A stretch of DNA of 64,000 nt, taken from assembly GCA_023436145.1 (NCBI GenBank), contig JAEZKP010000033.1:1-64000 (forward strand). The letters are read 5' to 3'. The stretch comes from Fibrobacterota bacterium. GTDB taxonomy: Bacteria; Fibrobacterota; Chitinivibrionia; Chitinivibrionales; Chitinispirillaceae. The notes under the pieces were generated by a model. That model was not told the origin of the DNA, did no database searches, and saw only the letters and a program-made list of their open reading frames with translations. The translations under genes were made by a program, and so were the position numbers. Below are positions 26,972 through 34,829 of the stretch, one piece after another (within the stretch, counting starts at the first letter, position 1; each line of letters begins with the position of its first letter).

Positions 26972-28200
26972 ATCTTCTCCAATCCCTGGGCTAAATCCTC
27001 TATTATATCTTCGATATCTTCGATGCCAACCGACAACCTGATCAATCCATCGGATATATCCATTTTTATCCTCTGTTCTGCAGAAAAATCCGCATAAATG
27101 GTTGAACCCGGATGAATAATCAGAGACTTATTATCGCTAAGATTCGTCGCTCTGCGGATTATCTTCAAACTGTCCATCATCCTGAAACAGGCTTCTTTGC
27201 TCTCCAACTCAAAGGTCAATAATCCCCCGAATCCTCTTTTAAACTGGCGTGCTGCAATTGAATACCAGCGGGAACTTTCAAGACCGGGATAATTCACTCT
27301 CTTTACTCCGGATACAGTCGACAGGAACCTGGCTGCAGCCAGTGCATTCTCACTGCTTCTGCTAATACGCAAAGGAAGAGTTTCCAGGCCCAGAATCTGC
27401 AACCACGCGTTATGCGCCGAAAGACAGGCACCAGTATTCCTGTAAACTTCTTTTCGTAACCGCATCAAAAACGCACCCGGTCCTACTTTCTTTGCCAGAT
27501 CACCTGTAGCCGCAATCATGCCCCAGTCAAATACTCCATTATCTATTATCAGTCCACCAATAGTCGTGGCTCCTCCGGAGATATATTTGGTACTGGACAG
27601 TACCTCAACAGCCACTCCAGCCTCTTTTGAATGAAACAGATACGGGGTAGTCAGTGTTCCGTCAAGCACAACCGGTACATTCCTCTTAGCAGCAACCGAA
27701 CATACAGCTGCAACATCAGCGATTTCCAGTTGCGGATTACTGATCACTTCCAGAAATATTAAAGCAGTGTTCTCATCGATACTCGCCTGCACAGATTCCG
27801 GCGTTGTCATATCAGCAAAACGCACTTCCAGACCCCAAAGCCCAAGAGTCTGCTCAAATAGCGAGAGAGTATGACTGAAGAGGTGTTTAGAGGTAACCAC
27901 ATTGGAATTGGGCTTTGCAAGTGCCAGGACTGTATTTGCAATTGCAGCCATCCCCGAAGATACGGCAACAACTCCGAAAGCATTGCTGAGCAGCCTGATC
28001 CGCTCCTCGAACTCCTCAACTGTGGGATTGGTTATCCGTGAATAAGCATGTGAAGGCTTTCTCCCTGCAAATGCCAGCTCCAGATCACGTGATGACTCAA
28101 ACTCAAAAGCCACTGTATCATACAGCGGTGGTCTGAGAGACCCATGAATATCCTTTCTGGAAATGTTTCCATGAACCACTCTGGTGGCATACCCCTTCAT
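26968..28200 (-). CDS. metY: O-acetylhomoserine sulfhydrylase-like PLP enzyme (MetY)
   Basis: A 410-residue Cys/Met-metabolism PLP enzyme. It starts 'YATRVVHGNISRKDIHGSLRPPLYDT' and has the PLP-binding Lys in 'SSTKYISGGATTIGG'. The family includes cystathionine gamma-synthase, cystathionine lyases and O-acetylhomoserine sulfhydrylase, and sequence alone does not separate them well. The operon position between a sulfur carrier and its adenylyltransferase favours MetY, which in W. succinogenes takes sulfur from the carrier thiocarboxylate to make homocysteine. ATGA overlaps on both sides. Confidence 0.8.
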   Translation of the reverse strand: MKGYATRVVHGNISRKDIHGSLRPPLYDTVAFEFESSRDLELAFAGRKPSHAYSRITNPTVEEFEERIRLLSNAFGVVAVSSGMAAIANTVLALAKPNSNVVTSKHLFSHTLSLFEQTLGLWGLEVRFADMTTPESVQASIDENTALIFLEVISNPQLEIADVAAVCSVAAKRNVPVVLDGTLTTPYLFHSKEAGVAVEVLSSTKYISGGATTIGGLIIDNGVFDWGMIAATGDLAKKVGPGAFLMRLRKEVYRNTGACLSAHNAWLQILGLETLPLRISRSSENALAAARFLSTVSGVKRVNYPGLESSRWYSIAARQFKRGFGGLLTFELESKEACFRMMDSLKIIRRATNLSDNKSLIIHPGSTIYADFSAEQRIKMDISDGLIRLSVGIEDIEDIIEDLAQGLEKI

Positions 28201-28409
28201 CTGTTCCCCCCACCCATAAAGTAAAGGAAATCGATCTCATCACTATCTCTAAGCAGCACTGTATCATAGTCAGATTTGTTTACAAACGAGCCATTGACCT
28301 GCACAGAAACCATCTCCGGGGCTTCCACCTTGCAGGTTCTGAGTATGTCCAGAACTGAAAGTGCTTGAGGGAAAAACTCCTTTACCTCTCCATTGACCAG
28401 GATTTTCAT
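28197..28409 (-). CDS. ThiS/MoaD-like sulfur carrier (HcyS type) with a GGG-Asn-Arg end
   Basis: A 70-residue ubiquitin-like protein: 'MKILVNGEVKEF' first strand, 'SVLDILRT' helix and 'DEIDFLYFMGGG' last strand. ThiS and MoaD end exactly in Gly-Gly; here Gly66-Gly67-Gly68 is followed by Asn69-Arg70, so the thiocarboxylate cannot form until the tail is removed. This matches the HcyS precursor logic and the JAMM protease gene two genes on. AGGAG is seven bases before the ATG. The end overlaps metY with ATGA. It is the first gene under the candidate promoter at 28428-28456. Confidence 0.85.
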   Translation of the reverse strand: MKILVNGEVKEFFPQALSVLDILRTCKVEAPEMVSVQVNGSFVNKSDYDTVLLRDSDEIDFLYFMGGGNR

Positions 28410-28427
28410 AGATTTCTCCTATGGCAC

Positions 28428-28456
28428 TAACTTATCTTCTTGAGCAAGTTAGTCAA
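28428..28456 (-). promoter_or_regulatory. candidate promoter/operator of the hcyS-metY operon
   Basis: A -35 element TTGACT (28456-28451) is followed by AACTTGCTCAAGA. This matches the regulator promoter at 29858-29886 at 15 of 19 positions (TTGACTWACYTGSTMAAGA). ACTAACTT and AAGTTAGT also form an 8-bp inverted repeat around the same centre. The -10 element is weak (TAAGTT with 16-base spacing). Because the dyad covers the -35 and -10 positions, a repressor could bind here. Confidence 0.5.
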
Positions 28457-28474
28457 GTTTTGGCTTAAAAAAAA

Positions 28475-29401
28475 CTACTCTTTGAATAGCATGGGAACGC
28501 TGAGATACCTTTCCCCGGCATCCGGAAAAAGTGTTACGATTATCTTGTTTTTTACTCCGGCTTTTTTCAGGTATTTATCGGTGGCACAAATCGCTGCACC
28601 AGAAGAAATACCTGCAAGAATGCCCTCTTTCTGCATGATTTTACGTGTCCACTCATAGGTCTCTTTATCACCAGCCGTAATAATTTCATCGATCAAGCTT
28701 CTATCAAGAACAGAAGGAACAAATCCTGCCCCTATCCCCTGAATCATATGCGGCCCGCATCGCCCTCCGCTAAGCACACATGATGATGCCGGCTCTACTC
28801 CAATCACCCGGATTTTAGGATTGTGCTGCTTTAATCTCCGGGCAACACCACTGATAGTTCCTCCAGTACCAATCCCTGCAACAAAAACATCTACCTTCCC
28901 ATCGGTGTCAGCAATGATCTCCTCTGCAGTTGTGGTCTGATGAGCCGCCGGATTTGCCGGATTATCAAATTGACCAGCAAGAAAAGCGTTGGGAACTTCA
29001 CGAAGGATCTGATTTGCACGATCTATCGATCCTCTCATGCCCAGATGTGCAGGGGTCAATTCCACTCTGGCTCCCAATGCAGTAAGAAGTCTTCTTCTCT
29101 CCAGGCTCATGCTTTCCGGCATAACGATAATTGCAGTGTACCCCCGAGCTGCAGCTACAACAGCCAGTGCAATTCCGGTGTTACCGCTGGTTGCTTCCAC
29201 TATAACTCCACCAGGTTTAAGTGCACCCCTGGCTTCCGCATCGAGAATGATATTCAGTGCAGCACGATCCTTTACTGAAGCACCTGGATTTACAGACTCG
29301 AGTTTGGCTGCAACAATATTACTTCCTGAATCAATAACGCGGTTAAGCCTGACAAGCGGTGTATGCCCAATCACCCCGGTAACATCTGAATGAATATTCA
29401 T
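28475..29401 (-). CDS. cysK: cysteine synthase A (O-acetylserine sulfhydrylase)
   Basis: A 308-residue PLP enzyme that makes cysteine from O-acetylserine and sulfide. The PLP Lys is in 'NPGASVKDRAAL'; 'EATSGNTGIALA' is the substrate loop, 'GIGTGGTISGVAR' the phosphate loop and 'GISSGAAI' the C-terminal motif. The length is normal. It follows the Rrf2 regulator gene after 13 bases, with AAGGTG five bases before the ATG. It is probably transcribed with that regulator from the promoter at 29858-29886. Confidence 0.95.
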   Translation of the reverse strand: MNIHSDVTGVIGHTPLVRLNRVIDSGSNIVAAKLESVNPGASVKDRAALNIILDAEARGALKPGGVIVEATSGNTGIALAVVAAARGYTAIIVMPESMSLERRRLLTALGARVELTPAHLGMRGSIDRANQILREVPNAFLAGQFDNPANPAAHQTTTAEEIIADTDGKVDVFVAGIGTGGTISGVARRLKQHNPKIRVIGVEPASSCVLSGGRCGPHMIQGIGAGFVPSVLDRSLIDEIITAGDKETYEWTRKIMQKEGILAGISSGAAICATDKYLKKAGVKNKIIVTLFPDAGERYLSVPMLFKE

Positions 29402-29414
29402 TTAAACACCTTAA

Positions 29415-29825
29415 TTATATGGAATACATGATCTGCTGTTCAAGAACCCTCTGACGCTCCAAAAGCTCGGAGAGTGAAACATCCATCTGTTCTCTAACTG
29501 CTTTTTCTGCTTTATCCAGGATCTCTATCAGTGCCGGACTAAGTTTCTCATTTTTAAGCACTATTTCACCTTCCAGCGCTTCCACCACCCTCAGAAGAGT
29601 CAGATCATCAGGATGAAGCCCCAGTTCATAACCACCTTTATTACCGCGCACACTTTTCACTATACCGGTCTTGGTGAGCCGGTTAAGGATCTGCTCAAGG
29701 TAATTTTTGGGTACCACCCGCCTTCGGACGATATCTGCGATCTGCACCAGATCCTTGCCATAATGCTCCGCCAGATCCATAAGCGCAAGCAGTCCATACT
29801 GAGTTTTAGTAGTCACAGAGAGCAT
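29415..29825 (-). CDS. Rrf2-family transcriptional regulator (cysteine-free, CymR-like)
   Basis: A 136-residue winged-helix protein: 'SVTTKTQYGLLALMDLAEHYG' first helices, 'VPKNYLEQILNRLTKTGIVKSVRGNKGGYELG' recognition helix and wing. It contains no cysteine at all, so it cannot hold the Fe-S cluster of IscR, NsrR or RsrR. That puts it with CymR, which senses sulfur status through a CysK-O-acetylserine complex in Bacillus. The cysK gene follows directly, which makes the same mechanism attractive here. The promoter of this gene carries the same motif as the hcyS promoter, so autoregulation is likely. Confidence 0.85.
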   Translation of the reverse strand: MLSVTTKTQYGLLALMDLAEHYGKDLVQIADIVRRRVVPKNYLEQILNRLTKTGIVKSVRGNKGGYELGLHPDDLTLLRVVEALEGEIVLKNEKLSPALIEILDKAEKAVREQMDVSLSELLERQRVLEQQIMYSI

Positions 29826-29857
29826 AGTTTATTTACCTTAACTGTTTAATTGGTTTT

Positions 29858-29886
29858 AATATAACTATCTTTACCAGGTAAGTCAA
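29858..29886 (-). promoter_or_regulatory. sigma-70-type promoter of the Rrf2-cysK genes with operator-like motif
   Basis: TTGACT at 29886-29881, a spacer of 17 bases and TATATT at 29863-29858 form a near-consensus promoter 33 bases before the start codon. The spacer contains the odd palindrome TTACC-T-GGTAA, within the motif at 29868-29884 that is shared with 28438-28454. Confidence 0.65.
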
Positions 29887-29988
29887 ATTTAAAAGTAAAA
29901 AAAGTCTCGACACTGATTTGTTCGATTGCCATGATCGACCATATTCCACCCTATCACCTAATCTGCTGATCACAGTTTCAGGACATTT

Positions 29989-30159
29989 TTAATTTTGATA
30001 TCCGGTAAAGAAAAACAGCAGCAGATAGATAAGCCCCCAAATAGAGAAAGCATAGCCGGCAGGAGTAATAGCAGTGGGGTAAAGATCACTTATTCCACCA
30101 ATGCTTGATCTGCCAATCAGACCGACACCTGAGGAGTAGTTTACGACCAGAACAAAAAA
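29989..30159 (-). pseudogene. N-terminal remnant of a tryptophan-rich sensory (TspO-like) protein
   Basis: Fifty-six codons are open to a stop at 29989-29991. The peptide contains 'SIGGISDLYPTAITPAGYAFSIWGLIYLL', the conserved N-terminal region of tryptophan-rich sensory proteins. The rest of the family's ~250 residues is missing: after the stop no continuation is visible in any minus frame. No start codon or RBS is found, and the beginning runs into the terminator of the ppiD-like gene. I infer a decayed fragment. Confidence 0.55.
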
Positions 30160-30188
30160 AGCCCTCCGAAATTAATCGAAGAGCTTTT
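30154..30188 (-). terminator. Rho-independent terminator of the PpiD/SurA-like gene
   Basis: On the minus strand AGCTCTTCGATT pairs with AATTTCGGAGGGCT through a TTAA turn, with some G-U pairs. Seven T residues follow. It lies 26 bases after the stop codon of the upstream gene. Confidence 0.75.
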
Positions 30189-30213
30189 CTATTATCAATT
30201 CTGATAAAAATTG

Positions 30214-32049
30214 TCAGTCCAGATAAATGTCATTCACATTACTGGAAACTTTGGCATTATTTTTGTACGTGGTGTACCAATCATAGTATGCCCTCTGAGT
30301 CATCTGACTCTTAAGCCGGTCTCTTATCATAGTAATTTCATGGGAGTCCCATGAAATGCTGTCAACAGCATCTTTCCAGAGCGGTTTCACCAGAAAATAA
30401 GTGTTACCCTGCTCAATGAGAGAGGAGATCTTTCCTACAGGAAGCGCAGAAGCTGCTGCTGCGACTTTAGAGTTATAACCCACTCCCGGAATATACTGCG
30501 CACCACTCACAGTATCAGTTGTCCCGGCAACCAGATTGGAGTCGACATCTTTGAGACTTGCCAGCGAAGCATCATTACCCAATGTCTTCAGTGTCTTCTC
30601 CATATACTCCCTTGAAGCCACCCTGGTCAGAGAATCAGTAAGGATGGACCGCAGGGTATCTTTAGCCATCTCAAAAGGCATAATCCCTTTTTTTGTTTTC
30701 CCTTTCACCACCAGTAAATAAATGGCTTCATCATTTTCCAGTCTCTCGGAAACCACTGCCTTATCCTTATCTTCACTGAAAATAAACTGCCCGGCACCAC
30801 TGACATATCCCACACCCGGAATTATATCTCCCTTAGCAAAGAAAGCAGTGGAATCTATCTGAACGTCTTTGATGTTTTTCGCAGTCTCGTTAAACCCTTT
30901 CTCAATAATCATCTCGCGAGCACTGTCCGCCTTGGCGGCAATCATATCCACAGTCTCGATTGTGGGTGTGATCTTTCTGAGAATATGACGGGCTTTCACC
31001 TGTTCCTTACCATCCTTAGTATTCTTGCCTTCCACCATGATCAGATGATAACCAAACTGACTCTTTACCGGATCAGAGATTTTCCCACTGTCCAGTGAAA
31101 AAGCAGCATTTTCAAATTCCGGCACCATTGCTCCCTTACCAAACCATCCCAGATCTCCACCATTGCTTTCAGCACTGGGATCGTCAGAAAGAGTCTGAGC
31201 AAGTCTCGTAAACTCCTCCACCGGATTTTCAGAAGAAGTGATCTGACTCTTAAAATCTATCATTTCCTGATAATAAACCTGCTCGTCATAAGCGGTGGGA
31301 ACCTTTGGAAATTTAAAGAAATAGACCTGAGCTTTCTCCTCGGTCCTAAGAGAATCTTTTTTCTGATCGTATAATTTTTTCAAAGCCTGATCATTGATCT
31401 TCGAAGTATCGATTCCGATTTTAGAAGTATTAACTGTAGCGTACTCAAAAACCAGCTTCTCTTTTTCCAAACGGTATTGATGCTCAATTTCACTTCTGGT
31501 AGGATTGGTATTAGCACTTAGCAAAATTTCCAGAGTCTGAGCAGGAATAATGTCTTTCTCTGCACGATCAGAGATATAATTAAGCCAGGGATTAGTACTA
31601 TACATATCAGGATCGCTGAGAAAAGCCACATACTTGCTGGTATCAAAAACTCCATTTGTCATGAAGTATGAGGAAGTATCGACTCCTGGAAGCGGATTGC
31701 GTTTAATGTACTCAAATACCTGATCCGCAGAAGCACCAAGTTTCATCTGCTGAACAACCCTGGTCATCAGTATACGGTTTACTTCACGTTCCCAGACATC
31801 CTGAGGCACCCGCTTCAACTCCATAGGAGAAGGGTCTCGTCTACCATCCTGAATTCTCTGCCTTTCAGCAATGACCTGCTGATCAAAGTAACTCAGTGGA
31901 ACTTCCTTACCGTCAATTTTGCCAGCCGCTCTTCCCTTGGGTCCGCTTCCGGAAACATTCATGCCCCAATCAAGAAAAATCGTGGCTACAAAGGCAATTA
32001 AGATAACAATCATTATAGTGGGAGCTAAATCCCGCATTTTATTAATCAT
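30214..32049 (-). CDS. PpiD/SurA-like periplasmic peptidyl-prolyl isomerase
   Basis: A 611-residue membrane-anchored chaperone. One membrane helix lies at about 10-30 (PTIMIVILIAFVATIFLDWG), then a SurA/PpiD N-terminal chaperone domain (about 40-210). A parvulin domain (about 230-360) has 'DPSAESNGGDLGWFGKGAMVPEFENAAF', 'FGYHLIMVEG'. A second, degenerate parvulin-like region with 'ARHILRKI' follows. The organisation is that of PpiD. The frame opens at 32112, but the ATG at 32049 has AGGAG five bases upstream and gives the normal anchor. It helps fold outer-membrane or secreted proteins. A terminator follows the gene. Confidence 0.85.
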   Translation of the reverse strand: MINKMRDLAPTIMIVILIAFVATIFLDWGMNVSGSGPKGRAAGKIDGKEVPLSYFDQQVIAERQRIQDGRRDPSPMELKRVPQDVWEREVNRILMTRVVQQMKLGASADQVFEYIKRNPLPGVDTSSYFMTNGVFDTSKYVAFLSDPDMYSTNPWLNYISDRAEKDIIPAQTLEILLSANTNPTRSEIEHQYRLEKEKLVFEYATVNTSKIGIDTSKINDQALKKLYDQKKDSLRTEEKAQVYFFKFPKVPTAYDEQVYYQEMIDFKSQITSSENPVEEFTRLAQTLSDDPSAESNGGDLGWFGKGAMVPEFENAAFSLDSGKISDPVKSQFGYHLIMVEGKNTKDGKEQVKARHILRKITPTIETVDMIAAKADSAREMIIEKGFNETAKNIKDVQIDSTAFFAKGDIIPGVGYVSGAGQFIFSEDKDKAVVSERLENDEAIYLLVVKGKTKKGIMPFEMAKDTLRSILTDSLTRVASREYMEKTLKTLGNDASLASLKDVDSNLVAGTTDTVSGAQYIPGVGYNSKVAAAASALPVGKISSLIEQGNTYFLVKPLWKDAVDSISWDSHEITMIRDRLKSQMTQRAYYDWYTTYKNNAKVSSNVNDIYLD

Positions 32050-32146
32050 ACACTCTCCTGTAATTTGTATGGGAATGTGAAATCTTTTTCTTTTTATTGG
32101 TAAGGGTGCCAATCCGAGGCTTCACAGAAGGAAGGAGTACGGAAGT

Positions 32147-32181
32147 GGATATGTCTGAATTCAAAAAAAACAGACATATCC
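32147..32181. repeat. perfect 11-bp inverted repeat between ctpA and the ppiD-like gene
   Basis: GGATATGTCTG and CAGACATATCC enclose AATTCAAAAAAAA. On the minus strand the loop contains eight T residues, but no T-run follows the stem in either direction. It may still end or pause transcription after ctpA, or be a binding or processing site. Confidence 0.7.
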
Positions 32182-32197
32182 GGCAAATCACCCTGAA

Positions 32198-34036
32198 TTA
32201 CTTTTTACTTTCCACCTGAACCGCAGGTTTTCCTTTGAGAAAACTATTATACCTGACACTGTCTGAAAGCAGCGCCATCGCAGCTTTCATCTGTACATCA
32301 TCGGCCAGTTTTGTACGATAATATATTTCATGGTCCTGCCCGAATTCACGTACCAGAAAGGCTTCTTTTAGATATTTCTTAATTTCCGCATCGTTACTGG
32401 TAAGTGTTCGCTTGCTTTCCTCAGATAAAAGCGAATCCATTTTTGATGCGAAACTTTTTAATTCCTGCAGTTCCTTATCACTCCACTTGGGTGATTCAGG
32501 ATAGATCTCCACCTTCTTCCCAGCAGAATCCACAGTGTCCTTTATCCCGGTACCTAACTTGAATTCGTTAAAGCGAATCTGAGCCACGCTCTGAAATGAG
32601 AACTTGATAGAATCCAGATATGAATGGAAATCCTTCATTATCGCATCATCGACAACAAAATTACTATCAATCTTACTTTTTCTTTTCTTTATACGTGGAT
32701 ACTCATAATTGGCAAACTGGAAAAATATATCCTTGCCAAATAAGGCACGCACAGGAAGACCTGGCAACGCAGGTGTTACAACTGTATCAGGAATTATCCC
32801 TCCACTACCATAAACGATTCTGCCGTTTTTAGTTTTATATTGAGTCGTGTCGATTTTTGAAGCACTCACTGAATCGGCTTTTTTAGGCTCCGATTCCAGT
32901 TCCTCCCCCGAGAGTTCCTCCTCTAAAGTTGAACCTCTGATAGCATTTTCAGGACGATTAATACAACGTCCGGAAGGAGTGTAATAAAATGCGGTAGTTA
33001 ATTTAATATGATGAGTCTTATCCAATGGTAATATACTCTGGACTGAACCTTTACCAAAAGTGGTATCCCCTATTACCAGACCTCTGTCCCAATCCTGGAT
33101 AGCACCAGCTACGATCTCTGAAGCACTGGCACTGGCATAATCAACCAAAACAGCCAAGGGCAACGCTTCAGGCAAAACAGGTTGGCTGGCAGAATAGAAC
33201 TCCTTGTTCTGTCCCCGGATTCTTCCTCTGGTAGAGACGACCAGAGACTTGCGGGGCAGATATTTTTCTGCCACTTCTATAGCCTGAGGCAAAAGCCCAC
33301 CCGGGTTGTGCCTCAGATCGAAAATGAGCCCCTTGATGTTCTTTTTAGTAAGCTCTTTAATAGCTTTTTCGACTTCTGCTCCAGCTTCCTGAGAAAATGT
33401 CTGCAGATGAATATAACCCACATCATTCTCTAAAACACCATAATAAGGAACAGATTTAATGTGGATAACTTCACGGGCAATTGTGTAATCGATATCGTTT
33501 ATTTCACCTTTTCGACGAACCGAGATGGTGACTTTAGAGCCCGGCTCCCCCCTTAACTTCTCCACCGCTTTATCGATAGTGATACCGGCAGTCGGTTTAC
33601 CATCTATTTTAATAATCTGATCACCGGATTGAATACCTGCTCTGGATGCAGGCGTACCGGAAATGGGAGTCATAACCGTAAGCACCTTATCCCGAATCGA
33701 AATCTGAATCCCTAAACCCCCAAATTTCCCTTCAGTGTGAATCTTGAGTTCTTCGTACTGCTTAGGCTCAAAATAACTGGTGTGAGGATCAAGGATTTTC
33801 AGCATTCCCTGAATGGCATTATCGATAAGATCCTTTGAAGACATCTCCTCTACATAGTTCTGATGAATTTTGGTAGCAACATTATCCAGTCGAATAATAT
33901 CAGCATAAAAGCTGTCGCCATCAGCTTTGGTAGCATCAACTACCAAACCAGTAATCACAACCATCATGATTACAGTTCCCATAAAAGGAGCTTTGCTAAA
34001 AAAATTATTCTTTGAATGCCGCCCGTTTTTTTCCAT
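32198..34036 (-). CDS. carboxyl-terminal processing protease (CtpA/Prc, S41)
   Basis: A 612-residue periplasmic protease. An N-terminal membrane anchor (about 17-35) is followed by the tail-specific protease N domain with 'NYVEEMSSKDLIDNAIQGML..LDPHTSYF', a PDZ domain (about 95-175, 'GGLGIQISIRD') and the S41 catalytic core. Catalytic Ser is in 'YASASASEI' and Lys in 'TTFGKGSVQS'. A long C-terminal segment (about 380-612) is predicted helical and is typical for the larger bacterial members. GGGAGA lies close to the ATG. The protease may act in envelope quality control with the chaperone encoded next. Confidence 0.9.
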   Translation of the reverse strand: MEKNGRHSKNNFFSKAPFMGTVIMMVVITGLVVDATKADGDSFYADIIRLDNVATKIHQNYVEEMSSKDLIDNAIQGMLKILDPHTSYFEPKQYEELKIHTEGKFGGLGIQISIRDKVLTVMTPISGTPASRAGIQSGDQIIKIDGKPTAGITIDKAVEKLRGEPGSKVTISVRRKGEINDIDYTIAREVIHIKSVPYYGVLENDVGYIHLQTFSQEAGAEVEKAIKELTKKNIKGLIFDLRHNPGGLLPQAIEVAEKYLPRKSLVVSTRGRIRGQNKEFYSASQPVLPEALPLAVLVDYASASASEIVAGAIQDWDRGLVIGDTTFGKGSVQSILPLDKTHHIKLTTAFYYTPSGRCINRPENAIRGSTLEEELSGEELESEPKKADSVSASKIDTTQYKTKNGRIVYGSGGIIPDTVVTPALPGLPVRALFGKDIFFQFANYEYPRIKKRKSKIDSNFVVDDAIMKDFHSYLDSIKFSFQSVAQIRFNEFKLGTGIKDTVDSAGKKVEIYPESPKWSDKELQELKSFASKMDSLLSEESKRTLTSNDAEIKKYLKEAFLVREFGQDHEIYYRTKLADDVQMKAAMALLSDSVRYNSFLKGKPAVQVESKK

Positions 34037-34184
34037 TATGTCTCCCAGGATTCTCGTTTATTTGCTGACTTTCGCGCCAGGTTTTGCAACTATTATTAAA
34101 AAACCATCCTAAAAGGATACTTTCTACAGTTCTTAAAGAACAGTTTTTAAAAATACATCCGGTAGCAAGAATGATTCCGCTTTT

Positions 34185-34829
34185 TTATACAGGAAAAAGA
34201 TGAATTTTTAAAATGTCCCTTATCCTGCCATATACAGACTCTGAGATCTGCTCAGGCGACTTGCTGCCATCAAGAAGTAAGACCCTTTCCGGTTCGGCTT
34301 TCGCCAAATCCCGATAAGCAGCAGAGATCCTCTCGTAAAATGCCCTGTCACTTAACTCCAGACGATCCTTGATTTTGTTCATTTTCTGCATCCGTGCATT
34401 GGAAAGATCAACACTGATATCGAAAATAAAAGTACAGTCCGGTGTCAACCCACCAGTGGCAAAACTGTTGACTTTTTTTAAAAAGTCCATGGAGATGTTT
34501 CTGCCATAACCCTGGTAAGCAAAAGTGGCTTCCTGAAACCGGTCACACAAAACAATAAATCCCTGCTCTAAAGCAGGGATAATTTTTTCCCGCACATGCT
34601 GTGCTCTGGCGGCCAGATATAAAAGAAGCTCACACTCATTAACCATCTCACTATTCTGAGGAGAGATAAGTATCTCTCTAATCTTCTCAGCAATCGCAGT
34701 CCCCCCGGGTTCTCTTGTCACCAGTACCGGTAAAGACTCTTGAGTCAGCTTCTGAGCAGCCATCTTAAGCTGAGTGCTCTTCCCACAGCCATCGATACCC
34801 TCAAAAGTGATAAAAGTACCTTTTCTCAT
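34185..34829 (-). CDS. tmk: thymidylate kinase
   Basis: A 214-residue dTMP kinase. P-loop 'FEGIDGCGKST', 'TREPGGTAIAEKIR' and the LID region around 'RQ..'-type loop 'DRLELSDRAFYERI' are present, with 'DRFQEATFAYQG' for dTMP binding. The chosen ATG at 34829 overlaps the secA stop as ATGA; the frame extends five codons further, but those are within secA. So tmk is probably translated by coupling to secA. Confidence 0.95.
   Translation of the reverse strand: MRKGTFITFEGIDGCGKSTQLKMAAQKLTQESLPVLVTREPGGTAIAEKIREILISPQNSEMVNECELLLYLAARAQHVREKIIPALEQGFIVLCDRFQEATFAYQGYGRNISMDFLKKVNSFATGGLTPDCTFIFDISVDLSNARMQKMNKIKDRLELSDRAFYERISAAYRDLAKAEPERVLLLDGSKSPEQISESVYGRIRDILKIHLFPV

Noticed and set aside
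28424..28452. Inverted repeat as a terminator of cysK
   Set aside because: No T-run follows the stem on the minus strand. The dyad coincides with a -35 element and with the motif of the regulator promoter, so an operator is more likely.
30105..30314. 69-codon plus-strand frame
   Set aside because: It lies over the terminator, the TspO-like remnant and the end of the PpiD-like gene on the other strand and has no features of its own.
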